A DNA stretch of 64,000 nucleotides, from contig NZ_CP024091.1 of assembly GCF_002736205.1 (NCBI RefSeq), forward strand, positions 496,001 to 560,000, read 5' to 3'. Below the pieces are notes generated by a model that saw only the letters and a list, made by a program, of their open reading frames with translations, did no database searches and was not told the origin of the DNA. How positions within the stretch are numbered: the stretch's first letter is position 1; each line of letters begins with the position of its first letter. This document shows, one piece after another, positions 43,759 through 53,697 of the stretch. The position numbers were made by a program, and so were the translations under genes. This stretch comes from Pedobacter ginsengisoli. GTDB taxonomy: Bacteria; Bacteroidota; Bacteroidia; Sphingobacteriales; Sphingobacteriaceae.

Positions 43759-46700
43759 ATGAGAAAAATACAAACCATCTTCGTCCTTTTCTTTACGCTA
43801 TATTTTGTGCCTTGCAAAGCGCAGAGTGACCAGGAACTGAGCAGGGATTCGGTAATTGGCTGGCAATACATAAGCAATCCAATAAATTCTAAAACTATTT
43901 ACAAACCCCTTAAAAGCCAGTATGGATACGGTTATTCAGTGGGGCAGCAGCAGGCTTCGGATATGTTGATCAACTGGATACAACAATCCTACTTGCCTCG
44001 TGGGATGGTGATGCGTACCATTGCAAAAAATGATGAACGTTGGTACGTGACAGGCAATGGCCCGATACATAGTTATGGCGTAAATTTCTTAGGGTATGCG
44101 GCAACGTTTGCTCATGGAAAAATTGATCTGCGTTGTTGCGAACAAGGCCAAAGATTAGTGGCAGGGTTTAATGATTTTCCGGGTGTGTATATTAAAGGCT
44201 TTAATCCTGGTGGTATGTATTTTTTTGCAGAGCAGGCGCAATTTACGACTGGAGATGATGAAGCTCAATTAGCCAAAGAAGGAATAGATAAAAAGATCCA
44301 GCCTAATGTCTATAACTATCGCACTTATTTTGACCATTATCACGACAATGGTCAACAGGTTTTTAAAATTGGCGTGGTGGTTCCTAAAAATGGCAACTGG
44401 CCCTTTAAACCAGTGCTGGTAAAAGATGCCGTGGCCTATATTCAGCAGCAAATGGCAGCTTATCCTGGCATTATGCAAAAAAATCCTTACTCGGCAGAGC
44501 CTGTAAAAAAAGCATTGGAAAGACTGGCACCTTATTACAATGAAGTGGTCAAATTAAATGCAAATTATAACTATGATAATGCCATCAACGATGGTAATGA
44601 ACATTACCTTCTTAATCCCGAAGCGATCATCAACGGGAAATCCATCAGTAAAACATTTTCAGAGTATAACATTCTTGTTACTACAACTCTGCAAACCATT
44701 GACCAGTCAAAAAAAGATGATCCACTTTGGTTATATGTTAACCTGACACCAACAAATGTAACACTACAAGGAAATCCTGCAAAATTCGATACTAGGTTTG
44801 GCACAGGTATATCGCACATGGTATATTCTTTATTGAATAATTTTAATTTTGATTTTGTGGCCAAATGGCTGGTGCAACCTGATGCAAGAAAAACTATGGT
44901 TTATGCTCCTGTAAAAATTCCAGCAAGAGCTACGGGCAATATTGCTTTAACACCTACTGCTGTTTCTGCAACTGCATCAGCAAAAAATAAAGATCCCCAC
45001 ACCATCTTGTATGAAGATTTTGAAGGCTATCCTGCCGGTGAAATAGCATCTAAAAAATGGCATACAGCAGGATATGGTTTTGCCAATGCTTCTTTAACAA
45101 GCGTAAGTGGGCAAAGCGGAAAATGGGTTTCGATCCCTGCAAAATTTACTTTCTATCCCGATCTGGAAAAGCCGCTCACACCAAACTATACGGTAAATTA
45201 TGATATATATTTTGGCCCTGGTATTATCAACAAAAGAGTGTTGCATTATTTCAGGTTGGATGCTTATGACCCTAAAGATAAATACCCTCAACCCATGAAT
45301 ATGGCGAGCGCTATTGATAAAGGAATGGACTTTAGCATTGCTATGAGCGGCGAAACCACAACAGAATGTAAATTCAGGAAAGGCCAATATAAGGAAATGA
45401 ACCAGGATGTAAGACTTACTGCTTTTAAAGAAAAAGACATCGCACATGTAAGCGTAGCGGTAAGTGGTACTTCGGTTGCTATTTCGGTAAACGGCAAGGA
45501 AGTAATCAGAAATGATAATGCCAGGCCCCCTGACCAATTGTATAAACGTATTGGCTGGTATTGCAGCGAACCAAATATACTGCTTGGCAATATTTTTATC
45601 AAAAGCAATAGTGCTGTTCAAAATAATATACCAAAGAGCCAACATTTGCTGGAGTGATAAAAGATAAAGGAACAATACCGGATGCTGCGACTTTTGAAAC
45701 ATCAGACTACACCTTCAAGCCATTGGAAAAAATTGATCAATTGCCACCGATTAATTACCCTGCAGGATTTAAAAGCACGGCACCTGTTGCCTCACAGTCG
45801 GAAGGCCGCAATAAAGAAAGCGGTGGCAATCTTACCCACATTCAAAGCGCCTGTACGTTCAGCCTTATTAGATGCTATATCCAATGCAGTGTTGAGCAAT
45901 GATGCATTTAAAAAATTAATTGATAACCTAAAAAATACGGTGTCCACCAAATTGAATGCAGATAATGTAACCAAGATAGACAGTTACCTAAAAACAAAAA
46001 AAATAACGGCACCAAAAGCAATTGCTGCAGAAGCTATTGGCGCATGGCTGGGCAACAAGCCAACAACAGCATTTTATTCTGCAAAGCCATCCAGGCAGAC
46101 TACAATGATATGAATACGGCCAACAACCTGGCGTCGTTTCTGAATGCATATGGTTATGCTGAAAAAGCAATTCCTGTTTTACAATATGTGAATGGTAAAA
46201 TCAACGACAATCCGGATATACTATCTAATATGGCCACAGCTTATTATAACCTTGGCGATATGAACAATGCTGCTTTGTTTGCAAGTAAAAGCATTACAAA
46301 AGACAGTTTGAACACGAACGCAAATAAAGTGGCCGCTTTTGTACACCTAAACAAAGCTTCAGCAACCAATAACAATCAACCAGAACAAAGGAACAGCAAT
46401 GATGATGGTGAAAGCTGCCAGTATTGTAAATGAAAGTGCGTCTTGGTACTTAAAAATGAAAGGCGACCTTGAGCAGATTTTTACCCAGGATAAAATAGCA
46501 TTAACCACCGCTTACAATAAAAAGACAAGTGCGATCACCAAAAAATATAATGCGTTGTTGAATAAATTAGAAGATGGCGAAGGTAAGGGAGAAGAAGAGG
46601 AAGAAATGGAACGCATGAAAAAAGCCCGTTGCGAAGAATATAATAAAGAAAGTCAGCAATATCTTTCTGATCTGGCAAAGCTCACCAACCAGTTTGCTCA

Positions 46701-47288
46701 AAAAAGCGAACTGGTGAGCCGTATTTTTTTTAGGGATTATGCTAACTGGATGCCGGTTCAATTGAACGATAACAGCAACCGCTTTCTTCTGGATGCACAG
46801 GCAAAATATATTACTGATGTAAAGAAGATAAGAAGCCATCCAGGCCAAAGCAATGGGAAGAAGATTATTGTGCCAACTTTAAAGGAACGCTGGGGCTGGG
46901 CCCTGCAAAGATCGGGTTCAACTGTAACTCCATGAGCATATCCGGTGGCGAAAGTTTTGTGGGAGATATGAGCCTTAACTTTAATGAGAACGGCACGTTT
47001 AAAGAAGCAACCATTGGCGCAGGCATAGGAGTAGAAGGGCATATTGGTAATCAAAATGTAATAGCAGTTTCAGCAGGCGCATCTGTGATGGAGTACATCA
47101 CCATTGGTGCCGGGCCAAATGGTGGAGTAGAGGTAACAGACTGGGGTATTTCAGCAGGTGTATCTGCGGGTGGAAACATAGGCGCAGCAGGTGGAGAAGC
47201 CAATATTGCCTCCACTAACATTTCTGTAAATGAAGGGGTAAAAGCAAGCGGTTATATTGCAAATGTACTGGGTTTAAACAAGCCATAA
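43759..47288 (+). pseudogene. Large secreted protein gene broken by about five frameshifts
   Basis: The first 632 codons (43759-45657) are open: signal peptide (~1-21), an unrecognised domain and a LamG/concanavalin-like domain (HTILYEDFEGYPAGEIASKK onward). Coding then continues through alternating frames with seamless protein sense: frame switches near 45655, 45830, 46085, 46385 and 46840. The later pieces hold a TPR unit (MATAYYNLGDMNNAALFASK), a charged coiled coil and a glycine-rich end (GGVEVTDWGISAGVSAGGNI) up to the stop at 47286. The ancestral protein would have had about 1,180 residues. True decay or sequencing error are both possible; the first 632 residues could still be made. Confidence 0.75.
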
Positions 47289-47308
47289 AATCATCTTTTT
47301 TAATGATT
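47286..47308 (+). promoter_or_regulatory. Shared palindromic element copy 4
   Basis: A perfect 23-bp copy whose first three bases are the stop codon of the broken upstream gene. No TAnTTTTA box follows at the 20-bp distance seen in copies 1-3, and the gene after it (TraB-like) is frameshifted, so this promoter may be inactive. Confidence 0.7.
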
Positions 47309-47377
47309 GACCATTTTTATATCAACCTACTTCTTGGAGAAACAAACCTGACCAAGGTGAATAAACGACCTTTTATC

Positions 47378-48113
47378 ATGAAATTCCATCATAAGTCGGG
47401 AGGAAAACTTTTCTATTATGGTTCTTCTCATATCTATAATCCCAACGATCCAAATGTTAACGGATATTGAAAAGCAATTCACAGGTTTCAGGCCAGATAT
47501 TGTTTTTTGGGAGGGAGGGAACCCTAATAGGAAAAATGAACTTCCAAAACTCTTAGAAACAATTGTCAGGGAAAAAGGAGAAGCAGGATTTGTCCGTTAC
47601 CTTGCTAGGGAAAACGCTATACCAGATAAAACAATTGAACCATCTCCATTTGCGGTCATAGATGAACTTCGTAAAAAATTCACAGATAGTGAGATATTTA
47701 TCCATGGCATATTAACACAGACAGAACAGGCTAAAAGAATGGGTAAATCTGATGTAGAGCTTGACAGTATCGTGGTTGTCGGAATAAAAAAAGCAAAACT
47801 CGCCGGATTTAAGGGGATTCCTGAAGATATAATTCAGTTCTCCGTAGAGGTACATAAATTAATATCACAAGTGGGAAACTGGCACCATGTGGTACTGGAT
47901 ATGGTTGCGCCCAAGTCATTAGAGGGTTCTCTTACAACAAGAATACAACAGATGTCAACAGAATCATCTGTCATCAGGGATAGGTACATGTTAACGATGT
48001 TGCTCACTGAAGTTGCAAAAGGAAAAAAAGTATTTGCGGTTGTTGGTGCACCCCATGTTATCATGCAGGAGCCTGGATTGTGCGAATTCTTCAATAACAA
48101 GTATAAAAATTAA
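47378..48113 (+). pseudogene. TraB/GumN-like gene with one frameshift
   Basis: An ATG at 47378 opens GGKLFYYGSSHIYNPNDPNV, the N-terminal GxxH motif region of the TraB/GumN (Tiki-like) family, but this frame stops at 47468. One base out of frame, from about 47460, the sequence continues TDIEKQFTGFRPDIVFWEGG and on to GKKVFAVVGAPHVIMQEPGL, the family's C-terminal motif, ending at 48113. A single-base indel at about 47456-47460 accounts for it. The N terminus lacks a signal peptide and may also be shortened. Confidence 0.75.
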
Positions 48114-48204
48114 GTATCTTATTTTACAAGTTGGATTACGTTTTAGACCGATGTCGGTATTAATGGAGACAGCATCAAGTCATCACCGCTTACGATGACT
48201 TCTG

Positions 48205-48408
48205 TCCCGTTTTGGAAATAAGGGTGGGCAGCTGCTGGTTATTTCCCTGGAAGATGGTAGTTTCGACATTTATAGAGAGGAAAGTAAAGTTTGCAATATC
48301 TTTGCTGATATTGGTATCGACACGGAACCAGTATGGCCAACTGGCGATCTGGTCGCACAAGAGTTGGTTGATGAAATTGGATATGCAATAGAAATGAGAC
48401 AGATATAA
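48205..48408 (+). pseudogene. Remnant of an unrecognised coding sequence in 48114-48544
   Basis: An open segment ending at TAA 48406 reads QLLVISLEDGSFDIYREESK and on to ELVDEIGYAIEMRQI, with good codon sense but no start codon or normal spacing. A further protein-like piece (FTPIRFIPPDEVTIAPP) follows in the gene-free tail up to 48520. Both look like 3' debris of lost genes. No family was recognised. Confidence 0.4.
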
Positions 48409-48544
48409 CTTTGACATGCAGTAGGCCGTTTCAATAATGAACTGAATAAAAATTTTACACCCATTCGTTTCATTCCCCCTGATGAAGTAACCATTGCTCC
48501 GCCACTGCCCGGATTTTGAAAGATATAATGTTTTTATAGTTCAG

Positions 48545-48868
48545 TTAAGGGGGGCAGAATACCTTTTTGAAATACTGAACCTGGTTGTCTTTAACGGTTA
48601 TGCCTTCTGCTTCTAGCAGGCTCTGCATCTGATCGGGATCAGTAAGATGAAATTTGCCGGTCAACAGACCGCTGCCATTTACCACCCGGTGGGCAGGTAC
48701 TTTATAGATAGTGCCATGTGAATGGTTCATGGCTTTACCTACAAGTCTTGCTGATTTTGCAGAGCCGAGGGCACGGGCAATGGTACCATAAGTGGTGACC
48801 CTTCCTTCCGGGATTAACCTGGCCAGATCAAATACCTGCATAATAAAACTGTAAGTTTCGGGTTTCAT
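48545..48868 (-). CDS. Alkyltransferase-like (ATL/MGMT-family) DNA-binding protein
   Basis: 107 residues covering only the MGMT C-terminal DNA-binding domain: IPEGRVTTYGTIARALGSAK contains the helix-turn-helix with the arginine finger region, and the active-site PCHR motif is PAHRVVNGSG here, so the methyl-accepting Cys is Ala. ATL proteins flip and flag O6-alkylguanine for nucleotide-excision repair. Not a functional alkyltransferase. Monocistronic. Confidence 0.88.
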   Translation of the reverse strand: MKPETYSFIMQVFDLARLIPEGRVTTYGTIARALGSAKSARLVGKAMNHSHGTIYKVPAHRVVNGSGLLTGKFHLTDPDQMQSLLEAEGITVKDNQVQYFKKVFCPP

Positions 48869-49039
48869 TTGCTATTTATCTGATGTTAAACATGAGCTAA
48901 TTTAGCTGATTAAACGACAAATAATTTCAGGACATCCTGTTAACTGTATTATTGTTATAATTTAATTATTTAAAATAATACAATAATTTTTAGTTGTTTT
49001 GTTTTAAATAATTTTTATATTTATTTTGAATTAATTCTA

Positions 49040-49690
49040 ATGAACATGAAACTATCCGACAGCAAAATCATCAAATTCCTTAATTCTTTAGCCACTATAA
49101 TATTGGTACTTTATGCGATTTTTATATTCTTGAAATTGTTTTCTCCTGGAGCTCCTAAAATGAGTAATAGCACCAGAGGTTATCAAGTATATGATGTTAT
49201 AGCTAAAAACAAAGATCAGGTGCTTAATCAAACTTTAGGTGAATGGTTCAATGACAGACTAGTAGTTCAACCAACTAATCAATCTTTAGTTCATTTGAGA
49301 TTTAAGTCCCCAAGTGAATTATTTTCATTTCCAGCCGTTTTGTTCCAAATTTCGCAGTTAATTTATTGGCTACTCATTGGCCTTATAATTTACTACATTA
49401 AAAAACTATTTAGCTCCTTTAATAAGGATGAGGTGTTTACAAAGAAAAATGCTACTATGATTCTATTCGGGGCTATTACATTAATATTACTTCCTATTAT
49501 AAGGTGGATAACACAGGAATTGTTCATCAACTGTATTGTGAAATTACATCTCAATGATTCCGGCTATGTACTGCAAAATGGGGCAGGTTTAATCGGATCA
49601 GAAACCCTAGTAGGACTAACGCTCTTAGCTTTTGCTTTAGCCTTTAAAGCAGGTGTAAATACGAGGCAGGAAAATGAATCCTTTATTTAA
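49040..49690 (+). CDS. DUF2975 membrane protein
   Basis: 216 residues with four membrane helices (~15-35, ~95-118, ~135-155, ~185-203) and the DUF2975 layout: FNKDEVFTKKNATMILFGAI between helices 2 and 3. It is five bases upstream of a small XRE-type regulator. Such DUF2975/YozG-like pairs are widespread and are thought to form membrane-regulated switches. The ~170-bp upstream gap is very AT-rich and presumably holds the promoter. Confidence 0.85.
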   Translation: MNMKLSDSKIIKFLNSLATIILVLYAIFIFLKLFSPGAPKMSNSTRGYQVYDVIAKNKDQVLNQTLGEWFNDRLVVQPTNQSLVHLRFKSPSELFSFPAVLFQISQLIYWLLIGLIIYYIKKLFSSFNKDEVFTKKNATMILFGAITLILLPIIRWITQELFINCIVKLHLNDSGYVLQNGAGLIGSETLVGLTLLAFALAFKAGVNTRQENESFI

Positions 49691-49695
49691 CTCAC

Positions 49696-49896
49696 ATGCC
49701 TATAGTCATCAATTTAGATATAATGCTCGCTAAACGCAAAATGTCTTTAACAGAACTTTCTGAGAAAGTTGGTTTAACCATAGTTAACCTTTCCATTTTA
49801 AAAACTGGAAGGGCAAAAGGTGTTAGATTTGATACACTGGAAGCAGTATGTAGAGTTTTAGATTGCAAACCTGGAGATATTATCGATATAGATTAA
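49696..49896 (+). CDS. Small Cro/C1-type (YozG-like) HTH regulator
   Basis: 66 residues, essentially one helix-turn-helix domain: MPIVINLDIMLAKRKMSLTE, LSEKVGLTIVNLSILKTGRA and the conserved CKPGDIIDI ending. YozG-like proteins carry this CxPGDIl pattern. Paired with DUF2975. Confidence 0.88.
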   Translation: MPIVINLDIMLAKRKMSLTELSEKVGLTIVNLSILKTGRAKGVRFDTLEAVCRVLDCKPGDIIDID

Positions 49897-50478
49897 CTAT
49901 TGCTATTTTAACTTTGGTCTTTTGTTTTATAGGCAATTAGCCTACGGCAGCTATTCATGAAAGTGTCTAACGACTATTTCTGCTGAATTTACTGAAATGT
50001 ATAAGGTCTTCTATTTTCTATGAACAATAGTCTCGTTTTATAACTATTTGATTTTAATCTGTTTATTTGTAAGGAGCAAGTAGCATATATCGTTTTCGAA
50101 TACATTGAAACCTTGTATAAAAGGAAAAGACAATATTCTAAGCTGAAGGTATTTGTCCACAGAGGAATTTGGAAGTAACTTAAATAAACAAAATATTGCA
50201 GCTTAAACCAATGTCTACTTTATTGTTGTAATTCTATGATAGTTCTATTGACCTTATCCTAAAATTAAGATACCAATTAAGTCTAGTCAGACATTGTGTG
50301 TAATTTTCTATTTATCAGTAGTTTGTTTTTTGTACTGATAATAATACGAACTTATTTATGAGTACCACTTTCCCACAGTGCAATCCAGCAATGTACTAGA
50401 GGTCTTTATTTTGAATGGATAAGTTATAACGATTATTTATAAATTTGATCCTTACAAATTTTTCTCATATCTAGTAAC
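49897..50478. other. Gene-free stretch with IS remnant
   Basis: About 580 AT-rich bases between the XRE gene and the GT14-like gene. Apart from the IS3-family transposase tail (50068-50206) and a sequence like an IS end just after it (near 50208), I see no gene, RNA or repeat. Confidence 0.5.
50068..50206 (+). mobile_element. IS3-family transposase 3' remnant
   Basis: The segment reads VFEYIETLYKRKRQYSKLK, then after a frameshift near 50147 YLSTEEFGSNLNKQNIAA and a stop at 50204-50206. This matches the C-terminal end of IS3-family OrfB integrases (FxYIexxYNrxRrHsaLgYlSPxeF ... NIAA). Only ~45 codons remain. Confidence 0.7.
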
Positions 50479-51375
50479 CTAATTTGGATAGGAGGATGCA
50501 TGAATTTTATTTTTTAAATAGACTATAATCTGTTCGTCATAACGAACATCGAATTTACGCGCAAATAATGATGTTGTAAATTCTAAATTTTCGATATCGT
50601 TTATATTAAATATCTTAGGGTAGTTTGGGCCTGATTTCCAGTCAATTACTCTTAGGTTATTGTTCTCAACCTGGTGTTTGTGTGGCGAATTTAATATGAT
50701 AGTCTGAAAAAAAAGTTCGTCGGCTATATAGGCATATTTAAAAAAATGGTAGAACCTTGGTGTGTCGTTTAAGAAATTAATGATATACTTTGCACAATCC
50801 GAGGTAATGGTCCACCACTGCGAACCACCATATATTTTAGCACTAAAACCTGATTGCGGTTTTTCCATTTTAATCGCTTTTTGAGCATCTACGATCTTCT
50901 GAGCTTCAATTACCCCCAATTCATCAATAAGCCAGTAATAGTTTACCCTATCTAAGCCCCCATTTCCGCCCCAATTTTTATAATTTGGAAGTTCAAAGTA
51001 ATCTATAAACTGTTTGCCGTGGTTAGTTATTAGATATTTTTCAATTTGCTGATTGTTCTTAATAGGTAGATCCATCCCACTATGCAAAGAGACATAGTCG
51101 AATTCTTTAGTTTTAAAATTTAAAGCATCAATTAGAAGGTTTAAAGTGGCTTCTACCATACTAAAGCCTCCCCAGTTGATATAGCTTCTTCCCGTAATCG
51201 AATGCCAATTTTTGCTTTTAGTTTCTTTCTTTAATTGTTTTATAGCAGATGGACTATATACACGCGCATCTAAATGCAAAAAACAGTAGTTATGATTTTC
51301 ATAAGTTAGTAAATCTATTAACAAAGCTAATTGGCTAATATTTTGATGAGCCAAAATGAGATAGGCAATTTTCAT
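50479..51375 (-). CDS. GT14-like (core-2/I-branching) N-acetylglucosaminyltransferase family protein
   Basis: 298 residues: MKIAYLILAHQNISQLALLI at the start, FLHLDARVYSPSAIKQLKKE, FDYVSLHSGMDLPIK and FSAKIYGGSQWWTITSDCAKYI, together the family signature of beta-1,6-GlcNAc transferases as found in bacterial polysaccharide loci. Acceptor unknown. The gene stands alone between IS remnants, suggesting it arrived or was isolated by transposition. The 3' end has no clear terminator. Confidence 0.82.
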   Translation of the reverse strand: MKIAYLILAHQNISQLALLIDLLTYENHNYCFLHLDARVYSPSAIKQLKKETKSKNWHSITGRSYINWGGFSMVEATLNLLIDALNFKTKEFDYVSLHSGMDLPIKNNQQIEKYLITNHGKQFIDYFELPNYKNWGGNGGLDRVNYYWLIDELGVIEAQKIVDAQKAIKMEKPQSGFSAKIYGGSQWWTITSDCAKYIINFLNDTPRFYHFFKYAYIADELFFQTIILNSPHKHQVENNNLRVIDWKSGPNYPKIFNINDIENLEFTTSLFARKFDVRYDEQIIVYLKNKIHASSYPN

Positions 51376-51556
51376 AAGCTCATTGTTGTTCTAAATTAAT
51401 TATAAACATAATGCAAACTAACTCATTTTTTTCCTAAAATTTTAATTAGTGTTTTCTAATAAAATTATCCTATTCACTGTTTTTGGTCTCTGTATGTTAA
51501 TGATTTAACTTATCTTTAGTGTTTTATATTGTTGAAATAATAAAGCATTATTTTGA

Positions 51557-51697
51557 TTATTTATACTCTTCGATTTGTCTTAGATCTAAGTGCTGTAATC
51601 GATAAAATTCCTCAATGTCGATATCGCCATAACAAAATTTCAATAACTTTGTATTATTCTTACAGCATTCATCCAAGACTGAACTCTTAAATGACAC
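51557..51697 (-). pseudogene. Possible coding remnant or small ORF, unrecognised
   Basis: A 46-codon frame with a GTG start and TAA stop, containing SVLDECCKNNTKLLKFCYGD and EFYRLQHLDLRQIEEYK. The composition is protein-like, but I recognise no family and the start is unconvincing. It may be the 3' end of a lost gene. Confidence 0.3.
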
Positions 51698-51859
51698 TTA
51701 CTGTTCGAGGTAAATGCTGGCTGGGTGGAGAAGTTCTTATTTTCAAGAACGGTAGGACCAATGTTTGGTGAATCTGTATGGATATCCCGTATATAATAGT
51801 TTAAGTAACAATCTATACCTGTTGTGCACTGTAAATAAACTTATCAGACATGAAGACAA

Positions 51860-52582
51860 ATGAATCAAAAAACAGGAGGTTATACCTGTAGCGAATGCCA
51901 AAGCCACAGGCATTGTGTGTGGATAAGTAGATCGTACTTTGTATCCATCGGACAACAGACAAGGGATGCTAAGGAATTCGGTTGCTACACACACGAATCA
52001 GCCTGCTCGAGGATGTTGCCGGTTATATATAAATGCAAAAAAAAACACCACGGTTTACCAATATCCGTTTAGACCTTACGCTAGGTGACGTTACGGATCA
52101 ATCGGGCAGAACTACAATAGATGCAATCTTGGCTGGAGAAACTTGATCAGAGGGTTTTATTAAACTTGGTAAATAGCAAGGTTAATAAAAGCAAAGAAGA
52201 AATTGCAGAAACTCTTACAGGTGTCTGGTGGAATGAATATTTGTTTGAGCAGAGTTATGAGCTCTACTAATATTTCCATCTTAAAATTGATGAATTTGAT
52301 CAAGAAATTATTGAACGGGGAAATCGAAGAAAACAAAAAACAGGATTGGGAAGCAAGACCTGAGCATAAGGGTAAAAAAAAGGGGACGAGCAAGAACGAT
52401 GGAAAATTAGATATGCAAAAAATATCATACTAGCTGAGAGGGGGGCATTAATAACGATTCTCTCGGAGATCGGCACTGATCTTATTGTTTTCCCAAGTGC
52501 TAGACATTTCTGCTGCTTGCTTAGACTGGTCCAACAATAAAGCTTCTGGAGGTAAACATATTTCTAATCGGACAATGAAAGA
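51860..52582 (+). mobile_element. Internally deleted IS110-family transposase remnant
   Basis: Pieces in several frames line up with IS110-family transposases: an N-terminal stretch SIGQQTRDAKEFGCYTH (near 51948-51995), a jump to the middle/C-terminal domain NIRLDLTLGDVTDQSGRT (near 52060), LVNSKVNKSKEEIAETLTGV (near 52165), LSEIGTDLIVFPSARHF (near 52460) and KASGGKHISNRTMK (ending near 52582). The intervening catalytic part is missing and stops interrupt the rest. Apparent ORFs inside it (51860-52072, 52203-52433) are fragments, not genes. Confidence 0.72.
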
Positions 52583-53121
52583 TAGATATTCAATTTTTAG
52601 ATTTATTTACTTTAGCGATATTTTAGTTTGGTTTTTTCTAAGCGATTTAGATGGATCATGCTATTTTTTGCTTCTATATGTCTATTTAAATCGATTGCGC
52701 TAATTTTATTATATATTATTTGAGAGTTTTTTGTCTTTATCTGTAGGTGGATATTATGTTGTTAGATGTAGATATAGCATGCGTTTGAGTTTATTTATTG
52801 TTTTGTAATTAGTATTTTATTGCGCTATAAGTTGGTGAAAAGTTTATTTAAGTAATTTAATTGGCTTTTATGACTTATGAGTGATGTCAAACGATTGCGT
52901 AATGAAAATTAGGTTAGGTGACAGAGTGTTGTTTTAATTTGCAGTGAATAAAAGAGAATATAAGTCAAACTATTTTTTATTTAACTAATTTCTATTAGCT
53001 TTATTCATTAGCTGTTATTTCTAATTTTAGTTATAGCAAGTTCTTTTAAGTCTATTATAATTTTTTTCAAGATTTTTTTGTGGAAAGAATCCTTGATCAT
53101 CGCTCAAAAAATTTAAATAAA

Positions 53122-53475
53122 ATGCACGTAGGAAATAACATTAGAAAAATACGGGAAGTAAGAGAAATAAAACAAGCCTATATCGCCCAGAAACTAGATA
53201 TTTCATTAACTAGTTATGGGAAAATTGAAAGAAATGAAGTTGATATAAGTGTGAAACGTTTGAATCAGATCGCTGATATTCTGGGTGTTTCAGTGGCTTT
53301 CATAGTTAGTTTTAATGAAACTAGGTTATTTAATTTTGTTTTGGACCAAGAAAAATCGGATTCTGGTTATTGTCTTTTGATCCAACATATGAAAGAAAAT
53401 ATTCATTGGTTAAAATCAGAAAATGAAAGGTTATTAGACCTTATTTCAAGGTTATCATATTCTGCTCATAAATAA
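53122..53475 (+). CDS. XRE-family transcriptional regulator next to the lanthipeptide precursor
   Basis: About 117 residues from the ATG at 53122 (an in-frame GTG at 53080 was rejected because the domain starts MHVGNNIRKIREVREIKQAY). The helix-turn-helix is AYIAQKLDISLTSYGKIERN. The tail (~75-117) is a predicted coiled coil (HMKENIHWLKSENERLLDLI) suited to dimerisation. It lies 222 bp upstream of the precursor gene on the same strand and is the obvious candidate for its regulator. Confidence 0.85.
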   Translation: MHVGNNIRKIREVREIKQAYIAQKLDISLTSYGKIERNEVDISVKRLNQIADILGVSVAFIVSFNETRLFNFVLDQEKSDSGYCLLIQHMKENIHWLKSENERLLDLISRLSYSAHK

Positions 53476-53697
53476 ATTCAATTAATTATTCTTATTGATT
53501 TTTTGGCTACTATGTAGTTTATTAATAATGAGTCGATTTTGGATTAAAAGAATTTCAGTTCGATATTTTATAGCTTTATTTTATGAATATTATAAGATAG
53601 AAATTACAATTTGTAAACTAGAGGTTTGTATTTCGTTATTTTTTGTTTTTATACAATAATTAATATTATGTTGAGAAAATAACTTAAAATATAAAAT

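Larger units (their letters stand above)
51376..53121. other. Gene-poor stretch between GT14 and lanthipeptide cluster
   Basis: About 1.7 kb of very AT-rich DNA with no intact gene. It contains a possible coding fragment on the minus strand (51557-51697), the IS110 remnant (51860-52582) and ~500 bp (52590-53079) in which I see nothing. It acts as a boundary between unrelated modules. Confidence 0.55.

Noticed and set aside
45094..45702. A 202-codon minus-strand frame opposite the large secreted-protein gene
   Set aside because: The plus strand carries the LamG-like domain continuously; the antisense product shows no recognisable pattern.
45654..47288. Programmed frameshifting in the large secreted-protein gene
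   Set aside because: Five switches without slippery heptamers or downstream structures are much better explained by decay or sequence errors.
52203..52433. A 76-codon ORF that looks like a small basic protein
   Set aside because: It is a shifted-frame piece of the degraded IS110-family transposase; the neighbouring frame gives the family sequence.
53528..53660. A ~40-codon ORF between the XRE gene and the precursor, considered as a second precursor
   Set aside because: It has no GG leader, few Cys/Ser/Thr and no plausible ribosome or family signature.
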